From Diadophis punctatus similis (taxonomy: Eukaryota > Chordata > Lepidosauria > Squamata > Dipsadidae), in contig JALIGW010000021.1 of the NCBI GenBank assembly GCA_023053685.1, positions 14,091,092 through 14,155,091 on the forward strand: a stretch of DNA of 64,000 nt. Reading direction: 5' to 3'. Within the stretch, counting starts at the first letter, position 1. Each line of letters begins with the position of its first letter. The notes under the pieces are model-generated. The model ran no database searches, was not told the DNA's origin, and saw only the letters and a list, made by a program, of their open reading frames with translations. A program made the position numbers and the translations under genes. This document shows, in pieces, positions 47,092 through 61,693 of this stretch.

Positions 47092-50000
47092 CTGTGCAGA
47101 AGGAAGAAAAAGCAGATGGTGTAGATTAGTCTCCAAGAAGCACTACTATAGTGGTGTCACACTGGATTTATTCGAGGGCCGGATCAGCATTGTAGATCTC
47201 CGCGGGCCGGCGGCAGGGGGACACGGGGGGGGGGCAGGATGAATGCCTCCTGCAGCCCCCTGCCAGGCAAAATGAGGCATGGGGGAGGGGTCCTTGTGCA
47301 GCCACCCTGCGCCTCGTTTTCACCCTCCATGGCCTCCTGTAGCACTCTGCGGGCCTGTTTTCGGGCCATTTTCAGCCGGTTTTTGAGGCCGCTTTAGGGC
47401 GGGTTTTTTGGGCCAGTTTTTGGCCTGTTTTCGGGTGGTTTTCGGGCCTGGTTTCGAGCTTGTTTTGGGGCCATTTTTCGGGCCGTTATCGGCTGGCAGA
47501 GTGCTGCAGGAGGCCGTGGAGGGTGAAAACGAGGCACGAGGGGTTGCACGCAACCAGCTTTAGCCACCAGAGGCACAGCAGGCTGGTCCCTTGATATTTC
47601 CAGCCTGGGCCCGCAGACCAGATTTAAGCACCCCGCGGGCTGGATCCAGCCGGTGGGCCTTGAGTTTGACACCCCTGCCCTATTAAAACAATGGTGTAAA
47701 AATGTCTGTAAAGATTCTCAGTCATCCAGGTCTTGGTTGTCCCAAAGGTGCTTTTTCAGAAGGCATCTGGACTTCCTTGTTTTTTCTTTGCCTCCTGAAA
47801 AAAAAGCACCTTTGGGACAACCAAGACCTGAATGACTTAGAATCTCCACAGACTTTTAGCTATACAATTTGAGATGAACACCCTTTGAAGGGTGTGGGAA
47901 TAGGGATGGATTTCCAGAGAGAAAAATTGCAGACTACAGGAACCAGGAGCACCACTCAGGTGACCCTGAGGACACAGATAAACCTCCAAGTGGCCTCAAT
48001 GACTCTCTAAAGGGATGCAAATGACCAGCTGTCTGCAAGGAGTATAAATCCTTCCATTCCCCACCATCCAGTCAGAGCTGAAGAAGCTTCTTGGATGACG
48101 AGCAAAACGTCTTAAAAAAAAAACCCAAGAAAGTCCAGTTGCCCCCTGAAAAAGCACCTTTGGGACAATAGTGCAAAATACAGGTATTCCTCGACTTACG
48201 ACCACAACTGAGCCCAAATTTTCTGTCGCTAAGTGAAACAGTTGAGTTTTGCCCCATTTTACAACCGTTCTTGCCACAGCTGTTAAGTGAATCGCTGCCG
48301 TTGTTAAGTTAGTAATGTAGTTCTTAAGCGAATTTGGCTTCCCCGTTGACTTTGCTTGTCAAAAGATCGCAAAAGGGAACCACGTGACCCCGGGACCGCC
48401 ATAAATATGACTCCGTTGCCAAACGCCTGAATTTTGATCCCGTGATCGTGAGGCTGCTACAAAGGTCGTAAGTGCGAAAACTGGTCAGAGGTCACTTTTT
48501 TCAGTCCCGTTGTAACTTGGAACGGTCACTAAATGAACTGTTGTAAGTCGAGGACTACCTGTAATCGTATGACATTACTATCCCATCATTTTTCAATGAC
48601 CCGTAACATCCTGTACACATTGGTCAACCGGTATTTTCTTGACGGGGTTGGAGAGAAGTTTTTTCCCCCGTGAATTTTAGCCGCTGCTTTTCTTTGCCAT
48701 TTATTGTTCCTGCTATGCATGTAATAGGCCTGAGTTGAGGCCATTGGTTGGAAAGGCCCACGGTTTGCAAATCGAGGCACAGCCCGGAACCTTCTGAGGT
48801 TTTTCTGAAGAGGCAAGGCTGAGGCAAGCTGGTCACCTGCCTTCCAGCCATAAAAAGGCGTGGAACGTCAACAAGAGATTTCGAGTTGATCAGGTTTCCA
48901 CAAAGTAGATTTTTGAACTCTACAGCTAAACTTATATATCACGCTCAGACGCAGTTTGCTGAATAAACACAACGTGCTCAGCCCAAACCAAACAATCTGC
49001 CTGAATAAACTGGATAAAACCCAACCTGGTTTTGCAGTATATAGTTTGAAGGAAAGAATTTGGGGCAAAAGGCTGCCTAAATCAACATTCCCATCAAAGA
49101 GACCTTTTTATACGTCTCATTTTACTTCTGATATATTGGAATAACGCTAAAGTGTTATTATCTGTGCTTTTCAGGAGGTCTATTCTAAGTCCTGATTCAA
49201 TCTGATCAATCAATCAGAATAGAGCTGCTGCTCAAGCAGGATACTCTACATCATTTCTGACAGATGGCAGCCCAGTCTCTTCTTTAAAATCTCCAGTGAT
49301 GGCGCTCCCACAATTTCTGGAGGCAAGCTTTTCGTCTGGTTAATTGTCCTCACTGTTAGGAAGTTTCACCTTAATTCCAGGTTGCTTCTCTCCTTGACTA
49401 GTTTCCATCCGTTGCTTCTTGTCTTCTTGCCTTCAAGTGCTTTGGAGAATAGGTGGACCCTCTTCTTTGTGGTAGCCCCTCAAATATTGGAAGACTGCTA
49501 TCATGTCACCCCGAGTCCTTCTTTTCTCTAGACTGGCCAAACCCAAATCCTGCAACCCTTCTTCGTATGTTTTAGGCCTTTAATCATCTTTATTGCTCTT
49601 CTTTGCATTTTTTTTCAAGGTCTCAATATCTTTTTGTAATGTGGTGACCAAAACTGGATGCACTATTTTTTTAAAAAAAAGTTACTAAGAGTAATTGCAA
49701 TTGCAGCAAGATGAGCAGAAAACAAATTTAATAATCAATAAATAATATTTCTGCCAACCTCCGGGCTAGCTGGATTCTTAAAACTGCCTCGAAATGATTT
49801 AAATCATTACAATGATGTGACCCCGGGACACTGCACCCGTCATAAATATGAGTCAGTTGTGCCAAACGTCTGAATTTTGATCACGTGACCGTGGGGATGG
49901 TGCAACCGTCATAAGTGTGAAAAATGGCAACGTTTTTCAGTGCCGTTGTAACTTCAAGTGGTCACTAAACGAACTGTTGTAAGTGCAGGACCACCTGTAA

Positions 50001-50427
50001 AAATAATGCTGAAATTAAGAAGCCTCTTACCATTTCTAGCAAAGTCGGATGGTGGGTTCGCAATGCCGGGTGCATTTTCCTCTGCCTTTTCTGATTCCTC
50101 GTGTTCCTTGGATGTGATTTTGATCTCCAAGAGGACGGCCCGTTATGTGGGTTACGGAGAGTTTCTTGGCGAGTCTCGTGCTCGCAGCTTTGAGAGTTAT
50201 TTGAAGACCGAGGGATCGTTCTGAGAATGGCCTTGTCTTCAGTTACCGTCTTTGCTCTGGGAGCGGTGGACTCTAAAACAAAGGATTGAGCAATGAATTC
50301 ATATGCAAGGACTCAAAATAAAAAACAGCTGTGAAAAGAGATCAAATTGTGAGCATTATAGTGCAGGTTTCATTTGCATCGAATGGACCAAGTTACTGCT
50401 TGTTATAGTTAACACAGGCTATTACAA

Positions 50428-50516
<89 letters not shown>

Positions 50517-50613
50517 GAAGAAGAAGAAGAAGAAGAAGAAGAAGAAGAAGAAGAAGAAGAAGAAGAAGAAGAAGAAGAAGAAGAAGAAGAAGAAGAAGAA
50601 GAAGAAGAAGAAG

Positions 50614-50653
<40 letters not shown>

Positions 50654-53600
50654 GAGTTGGAAGGGACCTTGGAGGTCTTCTAGTCCAACCCCCTACTTAG
50701 GCAGGAAACGCTACACCACTTCAGACAAATGGTTATCCAACATCTTCTTTAAAACTTCCAGTGTTGGAGCACTCACAACTTCTGGAGGCAAGCTGTTCTA
50801 CTGGTTAATTGTTCTCACTGTCAGGAAATTTCTCCTTAGTTCTAAGTTGCTTCTCTCCTTGTTTAGTTTCCACCCATTGCTTCTTGTTCTACCCTCAGGT
50901 GCCTTGGAGAATAGTTTGACTCCCTCTTCTTTGTGGCAACCCCTGAGATATTGGAACACTGCTATCATGTCACCCCTGGTCCTTCTTTTTTACTCACATT
51001 TCTTAGAAAAAGTAGGAGTCAAAGATATCCATGCACCCTATTTTATCAGCTTTTATATTTAACACATGTTCTGTTTTAGGTTTAAAATCACATAGCTTGA
51101 AAAACACATATCATACAAACCTATCAGCCACAGTTTCTTCATGTAGAATTATTTTATGCTCAGATAACTTTTCATACAGTACTGATTCATAAAACTGATC
51201 ATAGCACAAAATCCAAGTTCCTTCCATCTGCTTTTTTTTTTAAATCACCGCATGGATGGTAGGAGTTGATATGCTGCATAAATTAGTCTAATCTTCATCT
51301 AAAACCAGCTAAACAAACGCTATTCACTTTGGGCACAGTAAATTCTCCAAGTCTGTCATGCATGCATTCATGTATGAAAAAATATTTTGGCCTGAATATG
51401 TCATTTTCATAGATCAGTCATTATAATGGTATATAACCTACTTCAAAATGAAACACTAAGGTGAACAGTCCTCCAAAAAATTTTTAAAGGGGAACTAAAG
51501 TACTCTAGTTTTTATAGTTTAGATATTTTGTAATTTAGACATAATTGTTAGTTTCTTTTAGAAACAGTTTCTTTTAGAAACTGTCACTGCATAAGGTGGA
51601 TATTTGTTACTTGCATATAAAAAAGAGAAACAATGTTAATATGAACAATCCCAAGCCTGCAGATAAAATTAACTATTTGCTAATGACAAAAGGGAATATT
51701 TGTAGCTCAAGGTTGAACTGTGGGGTCCTTGATGCTCTCTGAGCTTGGTGGTTTTCTTGCACTGATGATGTTACCTAGCTGGGTAGTGAAACGTCTGCAA
51801 AAAAAACCACCCAGCTCAGAGAGCACTGAGGACCTCGTAAAAAACATTGGGAAAATCTTAAAGCTATACACTTCAAAATGGGCGCAACATTATATTATTT
51901 CAGAAAACCATGGCGAGGGAGAGAGGGAGGCAGAAAGGAAGGGGAAAAGGGAGGGCGAGAAGGAATGGAGGGAGGGAGGGAGGGAGGAGAAAAGGGAGAG
52001 AGAGAAAGAAGGAAGGGAAGCAAGCAAGCAATAGCAATTGCACTTAGACTTATATACTGCTTCACAGTGCTTTCCAGCCCTCCCTAAGCGGTTTACAGAG
52101 TCAGCATCTTGCCCCCAACAATCTGGGTCCTCATTTTACCAACCTCAGAAGGATGGAAGGCTGAGTCAACCTTGAGCCAGTCAGGATCGAACTCCTGGCA
52201 GTGGGAATGATTTTTATAGCAATAGCAATTGCACTTAGACTTATATACCGCTTCACAGTGCTTTACAGCCCCTCTCTAAGCGGTTTACAGAGTCAGCATC
52301 TTGCCCCCAACAATATTGGGGATATTTTCCACATCTTTTTACTTCACCTCCTTCCGTAAACATCCAGGATGGAAGGAAGACAGCTCAATGGGCTTACCGT
52401 CCTGTTCACTCTCACTTTCGGACAAGCTGCCGTAGTTCATCACCAGCGAGCTCAGGGCCGAGGTCAGCTGTTTTGGAATAACAGCAGCTTCCAAAGCTTG
52501 ATCTCTGGGAGTTCCCGCCTCTTTGTCGGATTCTGGGAAGAGACAGACATTATCTATTGACGGCTTTAGTCGACACGCGAATGGTAAGCGAGCGAAGGCA
52601 ACACTTTGGCACAAAAGGTACAAAAGCAAAAGAAGAAGCCGGCCACAAAAATAAAGAACGGGCCAACAGAATCGAGTGGCAGGAGAGTAGACACTTTGGG
52701 ATTTCTCTGGAAAGGCCCCAGGGCTGGACGTGTTGTGCGGAAAACGCCCACTGAAGTCAGGAACGAAGAGTTTCGAGATGGGCCGGGCAAAAAGAATCTT
52801 TTATGGGCCGACACAGCCAGAGTGATCCCTGGTTCCTCGCCGAAGGAATGCAGCAAAACCACAAGATCCACTGAGTTACATACCCTCTGGAAATCATACA
52901 CAGGTTTATAAAAATGGTGCGATGGCACCACCTTTCCTGCAGGAATGTAGGATGTTGTGATGACAAGGTTTGGTAACGGGTGACCTTACTACGAGTTAAA
53001 ACATTTTTAAAAAATGAATAAAAACGAAACTGTGGAATAACTTCTCTAAATACAATGCAAGCATTCCGCAGCCTCAACTGGGGTTGCTTATAAATATCGT
53101 TCAATAGTTCGTTATTTAAAAAGTAAGCCTTGTTTCTATTAGCTTAATTTAGTATGTTTCCTTTAGATTTCCTTAACTGTAGCGGTGAAATTCTCTCTTC
53201 TGCAGGACAATCACAGATACTCATCTGGCTTTTTAAGCTTCTCCTGGTTTATCAAACCAATTATTCTTATCTTAACCCAAACAAGCTTTCTTATAGTGAT
53301 GGGTTAGTTTATTCACATGGCTTTCCCTCTAAACCAGAGGCCCAACACCCTGAGCTATTTCAATCTCCCCTAGATGCTGAAGAATTCATTCAGACCGATT
53401 ACTTTCCTCATGCAATTACAAATGCTACCAATTTCACACTGCTACCTCAAGTCCCAAATCTCTGCTGCTACTCTTCCTTCAACCGAGTTTCTCTTAAATT
53501 CGGAGCCCAACCTTCTAAATCAGTGGTTCTCAACGTTCCTAATGCCATGATACTGCCTCATACTTCCCTTCGACCGGTTAGGGCCCACAGAGTTGGCCTC

Positions 53601-56600
53601 CTCCAGGTCCCGTCAGCCAAGCAATGCCGGCTGGCAGGCCCTAGGGGGAGAGCCTTCTCTGTGGGGGGCCCCGTGCTCTGGAACCAACTTCCTCCAGAGA
53701 CCCGAACTATCCCCACTCTGCTGGCCTTCCGAAAAGCCGTTAAGACCTGGCTTTTCCTGCAGGCTGGGGGTAGAGCCTAATCCATCTGAGCTCTCCCCCG
53801 GGTATGTCTGGTTGTTAAATGGTTTTTAATATTAAATTTTTAATTTTTATATTTGATTTTAATGCAATGTTTATTGTTGGTTGTTCTTGTATTTTCTCTT
53901 TGCTGTACGCCGCCCTGAGTCCCTCGGGAGTTGGGCGGCATATAAGAAAACCAAAATAAATAAATAAATAAATAAATAAATTTCTTCTGCTGTTGCTTAA
54001 CTAACTGTAAACAAAAACCAAAAGAAGTATCTTACCAGGATCGCTGTTGGCCAGAAGGCTCAGGGGGTCTTTATCGGTCATGGAGCCTTCTGTATCTACG
54101 CAAGGTTCTCTTCTAACCTTCTCTTCAGCTTCATGGTTGTCGGAACTGGTCCCAGCCGAAGGGTTCAGTGGGACCCCTTTGTTATTAGCAACATTCCTAG
54201 ATTTATTCCAGCGCCGATTTGTTCTCCGCTGTGCGTTTCCTTGCTGCCTAAAACCTTCGTTTGGAGGTTTCCACATTCCCTTCATCTTCCTGAAAGAGAG
54301 AACATTTGTTCCAGGTCACTTCTTGGATTAATTGTGAGATGCACAAATGCCATCCTTCACAAACACCCAGATCCCTGACTTTTTTTAAACAAAACCTTTT
54401 GAAAAATTCACAGTTCTAGCCAAGAATCCAAGAATTTAAGGAACGCTCAATCCGGAAGGATGACGAGAGATTTTTCTGTCCCAGAATGAAGAGTGAGGCT
54501 CCACTAGAGATGTAAAATTTCCGGAAATTTTGAAGCTTGGAAAAAAAATCCGTTTTTTTTTTCGTTTTTTTCAGGGGGGGGGGAGAACGGAAATTTTCGG
54601 AAAAATTGAAAAAAAAAATGCTACATTAGCACTTTTTTGTCTTTTTAAGATTGAAAGTCATTCTGTTACATTAGGAACATAAAATATGACTATGGACAAT
54701 TTGACTTGGCATAAAATTATCACAACTAGCATATTAAAAATATAGTGTAGCCAAACAATTATCACAAACAGAATTTACTTTTTTATAATATTTATTTGTA
54801 ACAAAGGGAGCAACAATCTCCTGAACTGCTTACTAGTTCTGTTCTTGCATTGGAGGGTTCAGTTTGTTACCTAGGGCTTGCTTGTCCTCACTCAGTGCAC
54901 AGAAATTAGAATAATCTGATATCATACATTTTTTAAAGAAATGATTTGGAAAATATTTGAATACCCTGTCTTAAAATATTTTATTCATCATGTTAAAATA
55001 AAATATTCCACAATGTTTTTTTTTCTTTTTTCAATTTTTCCAATTTTTTTTTGGAAAAAAACAAAAAAGCCTTCAGGAAAAAAATGGAAAAAACCCGTTT
55101 TTCCCCCGAATTTTTCCGTTTTTTTTCCACGCCTTCACATCTCTAGGCTGCACTCTCCTTTAGACAATTTCTGGCAGGAGAGCAGCGCCCACAAATCTTT
55201 AAAAGTGGAAGATGTGGTTCTGGAGCGGGTTTTAAAGGGACGTACCTGCACCCATCCAGAGAACAGCTATGTCCCCCAAAGAGCAGCCATTTTGAAACGA
55301 TGCTTCCCACGTTAGCCAAGGGTTGAAAAATAGGCCACAAAAGCTCAGAAAGGTGAAACGCTGGTTTACGAAGAGGTTACAAGAAGTCTTACCCAAATTG
55401 TAAAGTTGTCAGCACTTCTCCCCGACATTCTTTTTCCACCTTTAATGCTTTCTTCTTTTCAATGGTTGCCAAAGTCGGGAAATGTCTACAGCGAGACACA
55501 AAGGAGGCTGAATTAGCAACCCATTTAGGCCAATGAAGCGCTCACTAAGTTTGACTGTCAGCCTCACCATCAATCAAACGGCTACATTTTGGGGGTTCAT
55601 CCTAACCCTAATTGAGACAGTTTCACTCTATTACAGAGAGTCCTCGACTTACAACTCTTCGTTTAGGGACCGTTTGAAGTTACAATGGCGCCGTAAAGAG
55701 AGACCAATGACCGTTTTTCACATTTACGACCGTTGCAACATCCCCATGGTCACGTGATCAAAATTCGGCCGCTTGACAACTGACATTTATTTATTTATTT
55801 ATTTATTTATTATTTATTATTTATTTATATTGGCAATTTGGTGCCATTTGAAGGAAAAAAGTTGATTTAACAAACATCTGTTAAAGACAGTTTTCTCCTC
55901 CTGTTCAGGGGGGTTCAGGAGGCAGCGTGGCTGTTTTTCCTAACACGGCTAAAAGCTAAAAGATTGAATCATACAACTAAGTTTGAAAAACTGACTCGTA
56001 TTTATGACGGCTGCAGCGTCCCGGGGTCACGTGATCCCCTTTTGCGACCCTCTGACAAGCAAAGTGAACGGGAAAGCCAGATTCACTTAACAACCGGGCC
56101 ACTAACTGAACAACTGCTGTGATTCACTTAACAATGGTGGCAAGAAAGGTCGCAAAACGGGGCAGAACTCACTTAACAACTGTCTCACTTAGCAACGGGA
56201 ATTTTGGAATCAGTTATGGTCGTAAATTGAGGTCTGCCTGCGATTGCTTGGGGAAAAAATAAATAAATCCTGCAAATTAAACTTTACATCCTGCAAATTT
56301 GCAGCAGAGAGAGACGGAAGCAAGAGAAGTTTGAAAAAAAAGCAACAACAACAACCACCACCCCTGTCCTCCTTTGCTGCTATTAATAAACCAGCATTCG
56401 TATCGTTACCGACTAAGACCTACTCACTTTTTCCTCTCTTCTCTCCATCTTGCAATTTCATCTGGAGTATCTAATTTGATCCACTTGGCACCAGGAGAAT
56501 GCATCTGACACAAACAGAGACAGCTCAAAGCATTCGGAAATGTGCACCTCTTTTAAAATTATTTGTAAAAAAAAAATACCGCGTAAAATAAGAAAATAAC

Positions 56601-59600
56601 CCCAATAGCTCCAGTTTCTACTGTGTTTCTCTCATCCACAGTGACGGGAGGCAGTTCAATCCCTTATGAAGCCTTGCTGAGGCTAAATAGATTTTAAAAA
56701 ATGTTGGAGAGAAGACTGATGTATTTAAAACTCAAAAAAATAAATAAATCAAAAGTGGGGTTTGTCAACTGATTCCTATTTATGACGGTTGCAGTGTGAT
56801 TCCGCTTTTGTGACCTTCCGACAAGCAGAGTCAATGGGGAAGCCAGATTCACTTAACAACTGTGTTACTAATTTAACAACTGCAGTGATTCATTTAACAA
56901 CTGTGGCAAGAAAGACGGTAAAATGGGGCAAAACTCACTTAACAAATTTCTCCCTTAACAACATAAATTTTGGGCTCAATTGCAGTCTTAAGTAGAGGAC
57001 TTCCTGTATGCAATCAGCCTCAAGATTTGACCATACATTTCGTAATACCTAAAGCTCATTCCACAGTCTTCAAAACAGCTCCATAAAAGTGTTCTGCTAT
57101 TTATTCGCTTAACTGTTTAACAAACATTTGCAGCTATGTCGGTCAAATTCCAAAAAAAATAAAAAATAAAACCAAAGATGTATAAGATAGAAAAACTCAG
57201 AAGAAAATTCTTAGAAAAGAGTTATGTGAAAATGAAAACACTGTGTATGATTGTAGAAATGCTTTAAGAAATATGGAAATTGTTATTTTAAAGAAAAATG
57301 TTGAAAATCAATAAAATTTAGTAAAAAAAAAGAGTTATCAATCTGAACCAAGCAAAAATACGTACATTTCTCCAATGGATCTGAACCAATTTCTCATGTG
57401 CTGTAAAGTTGCAGCCATCTACAGTGCACTGAAAGAAGATATTCAAATCAGTTTAGCAAGCTAAAAAGGTGGCAGTATCACATGTTGAAATTACAATTTG
57501 ATTCCTTTCCCCCCACTTTATTTCTTCTGCATCCTCACCGTTCCTCGTTCTCCTTCCCCCCCCCCCAATGGATTTATTCTCTAATTCCAAGGAAGTTTGC
57601 TGTTTAGTCCCAGCTTAACTGAGCAACCTGTAACAATCCTTATTCCAAAATCTTGACACAGAAGACCGCAATAAATTTTAATTTTCAAACTACATAAGTG
57701 CGGGTCACTTCAGGAATCTCTCTCTTATGTAGTTGCAATTCTACAGAAACCAGAAGTAACTGACTGAGGATAGCTGGGACAGCCAATTTCTGGAAAAGGA
57801 GCGTCTCTTCCAGCTGAATGGAAAATTATGACCCAAACTGTGGTAGGGCAAACCACAGTTAGAAAACCTGGCTTGCAATGCTTATGTGTGAAACGGGATT
57901 GTGTTTCAAGTTTCCATGCCAGCTTTGAAAGGTTAGACTCCATGATTATTCAATAATTTATGCAACTAATGCTGCCTGCAGCTATTATTGCACACACCTG
58001 CTTGTGCTGAGCAATATGTTCCTCATATTTCTCCTTGTTTTTAAAGCCACGATCGCACGTATCACAATAATGGGTAAAAACAGGTTCCTTTCTCTTCTTG
58101 TTCTATAAAAAAAAAGAGGCATTAATGATGAATTGTTGGACTGGCACTTCTTCAAAGGCCTTAAAATGAATTAAAAACAATAAGAACATGCCATCTCAGG
58201 CACCACAGATCTGCCCAAAGAATGGCTTGTACTGAAGTTGAACAAATGTTACCAGCCATTAAATGTAATCTTACGGAAGTGCCATTCAGGCAACATGACA
58301 AACCATGGTTTATTCCAAGAGTGAGCCCTATGAAAGCAACCAAAGCAAACCTTTGCAAAAATGGTTGGACAAAATGAGCCCAGGACCCCTTTGCCAACAT
58401 GTCTCCAGCAAAGAGAAAGTCCCTACAGAGAGTGGTGAGGACAACGGAGAAGATTATAGGAAGCTCACTTCCCTTTATTCAGGACACTGCTTATAAGTGC
58501 TATGTGCTTAGAGCTCAAAGCATCGTTAAGAGACCCCACATACCCACTTTATGGTCTGTTTCTGATGCTCCCCTCTGGGAGGAGGTTTCAAAGTATTTTT
58601 AGCAGGACTGCAAGATTCTGTAACAGCTTTGGTAAACTCACAAGATTCGTTTTTCTCGCCATTAACATGTATACATACGAACTAGACTGTGTTATTTCTC
58701 TGTGTCATATATGTGGGTATATGCATATTTTTTTATTTATCTTGTCATTTTTATGTAGTGCAAAATTGGAGGTGGTGACCCTTTAAGAGCTATATGCAAC
58801 AAAATTTCATTTTTAATGTATGCCAATTAGTATACATTCAAAGTGACAATAAAGTCATTCTATTCTATTCCATTCCTTCCGTTCTATAGTGATAGTCTAG
58901 AATCTTTTATTTTTTATTTACTCATTTGTATCCTTTTACTATTTTTATAAATAACTCAAGACAGCGAACATGTCTAACACACACTTTGCTTTTTCCTGTT
59001 TTTTCCACAACTGCTACCCTGTGACTGGGCTGAGAGAGAGGTACCGGCCCAAAGTCACCCAGTTGGCTTTTGGGACTAGAATTCTCAGTCTCCCATTTTC
59101 TACTCCATCACCTTAACCACTAAATCAAACTGGCTCTCATCTTTGCTTCCCTTTTTGCTTTGCTCGCTACTATAATAAAAGTGTCCCCGATCTGAACTGT
59201 TTTAGTGAAACAAAACAACTTCCAATGATGACCCGTGAAACTAGTTTGTTTTAAAGGATCCATTGTTAAAATTAAGTATGGTTTCGCATTTGGACAAAGT
59301 ACCTATCCGCAGTTAATCAAAGCATAAAGAAAAAGCTTCAATCTTATTGCAGCCATCCTTGAAGGAAAGGGTGTGTGCCGAGTGCAATTTGTTCCTTTTG
59401 TGATGAATAAGCAACTTTATCAAAACAACAAAACACAAGCACAAATAGTTTAGTGCCAGATGTACAAACAGAATGAGGTTCATTTGTATTTCTAGGATTA
59501 TTCACGCCCATCTTGGTAACCAGAAGGAGGAATAAAGCAAGGGCTGGTTTCACTTCAACAAATTCTTGGTGTTACATGTGAACCAAGAATCACAATTGGA

Positions 59601-61601
59601 AAGGAATTTGCTACTGGGTTGTTCACAGGAGTCCAGTTGTCTTTCTCTGTGTGATCTAATACTTTGTACTTCTCTACTAATGCTTGTAGTTTAAAATTGC
59701 AAGCCATCTCGAATATTCCTTTCCATCGCACTGGTGGTATATAAATCAAGTAATCCAATTAACTGATGAATTAAATCCTGCTTTACATCAAAGGCAAATA
59801 AGCTGGAAGCTGCCCAGAGTCACTTGAAATGAGATGGGCGGCAAATAAATTTGGTAAATACATAAATAAACACCAACTCCAGTGAATCCCTACATTCTGG
59901 TTGATTTCCTCTTGGGAGAGAAATCTATTTCACTGAGGCTCTGTACTTTCTGTGCAATTGGAATTAAATGATAGCTTAGCAGGACATCATGAAAGGCTAC
60001 TGAATGTCCATTACTATTGCATTATTTTTATTCTTCCTCAGTAGCAGGGAAAGGAACCCAGCAGTTACAAAGGTTCATCCTAGATGAACCAGCAAAGTCA
60101 AGTTCTTTTTCATAACAAAAAAGCATTTACCACATACAGTATTGTTCCTATGTCCACAATGCTAAGAACTACAAAACTGGGATAAATAACATAAAGATAG
60201 TAATAGTACCAAACAGCTTAATAGCAATAGCACTTAGATTTATGTACCACTTCACAGTGGTTTACAGCACTCTCTAAGCAGTTTAGAGAGTCAGCCTATT
60301 GTCCCTAACAATCTGGGTCCTCATTTTACTGACCTCAGAAGGATAGAAGTCAACCTTGAGCTGGTCAGGATCGAACTTCTAACCACTGCACCCATAGGGC
60401 TCTTTCTGTCTACAGCATGCTTATGAAAACGTCTGTGTTCCTTTTGTTAAAATCAGAAATACAAACAAAAATGTCTCCATACAATTTGCTCTCAACTTGC
60501 AATTAAATACCTTTTGCTTGTGATTCCTGCCTTGACAGGCTCCAGCTTGTGGCAATCCAGTTTGTTTCACCTGCCAGTTTTCACCAAAATGATGGTGCCT
60601 GCCTTCAATCAGAATTAAGTGTTACAAAATAAATAAATAGAAATAAAATGGAAACATAAATGCAATTCTATTCAGGAAAGGAAAGCACCATAAACCCTGA
60701 GCATAAACTCAACTTTTTCATAAAGGATGTATTAAAATTTGTTTGCTGCTCATCTGGCTGCTAGGCGACTCTGAGGAGCTTACAACATTGAAAACAATAA
60801 AAACCACATATATAGCCATATATACATACACATGTGCATGCGCACGCACGCATGCACAAATACAGGATAATGTAAAAGATGGGGAGCAGAATGTATGGGG
60901 GAGATGGGAAACTGCTATTGGTCATATGTGTATACACTCACAAAGACATAAAATCACAGTATAAATACAGGATATAATTACAAGATGGGGAGGAATGAAG
61001 GGAGCAGAATGTACAGGTCGGAGGCGGGACCTGCTATCCGCCCATCAACAATTATTATTACTGTTATTACAGTATCAGGAGCTAAGTACAGGTAGTCCTC
61101 TATTTACAACAGTTCACTTAGTGACCATTCAAAGTTACAGCAGTACTGAAAAAAGTGACTTATGAACATTTTTCTAAATTGTGATGGTATCCCGGGTCAT
61201 GCAATCCTCCTTTGCAGCCTTCTGACAACCAAAGTCAACGGGGAAGCCAGATTCACTTAAAGGCCGTGTTACTAATTTAATAACTCTAGTGATCATGTAA
61301 CAACTGTGGCAACAAAGCTTGTAAAATGGGGCAAATCTCCCTTAAGACATGTCTCACTTAAGGACAGAAATTTTGGGCTCAGTTGTGGTTGTAAGCTGAG
61401 ACCTACCTACACTCACACACACTATACTCACACTACACACACAAACACACACATTATGCAGATAGATGCATATATATACATTATACATATGCATCTATAC
61501 ATTATAAATGTATGAGTATACATACATACATGCACACATCTAATCATACAGATATAATCACAGTAAAATCACAATAATAGTGTATGTGTATGTATGTGTG
61601 T

Positions 61602-61693
<92 letters not shown>

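Noticed and set aside
50303..50683. 126-codon frame of Asn, Arg and Thr runs, and Phe/Tyr runs on the other strand
   Set aside because: It is translated TAA, GAA and CAA repeat in an intron.
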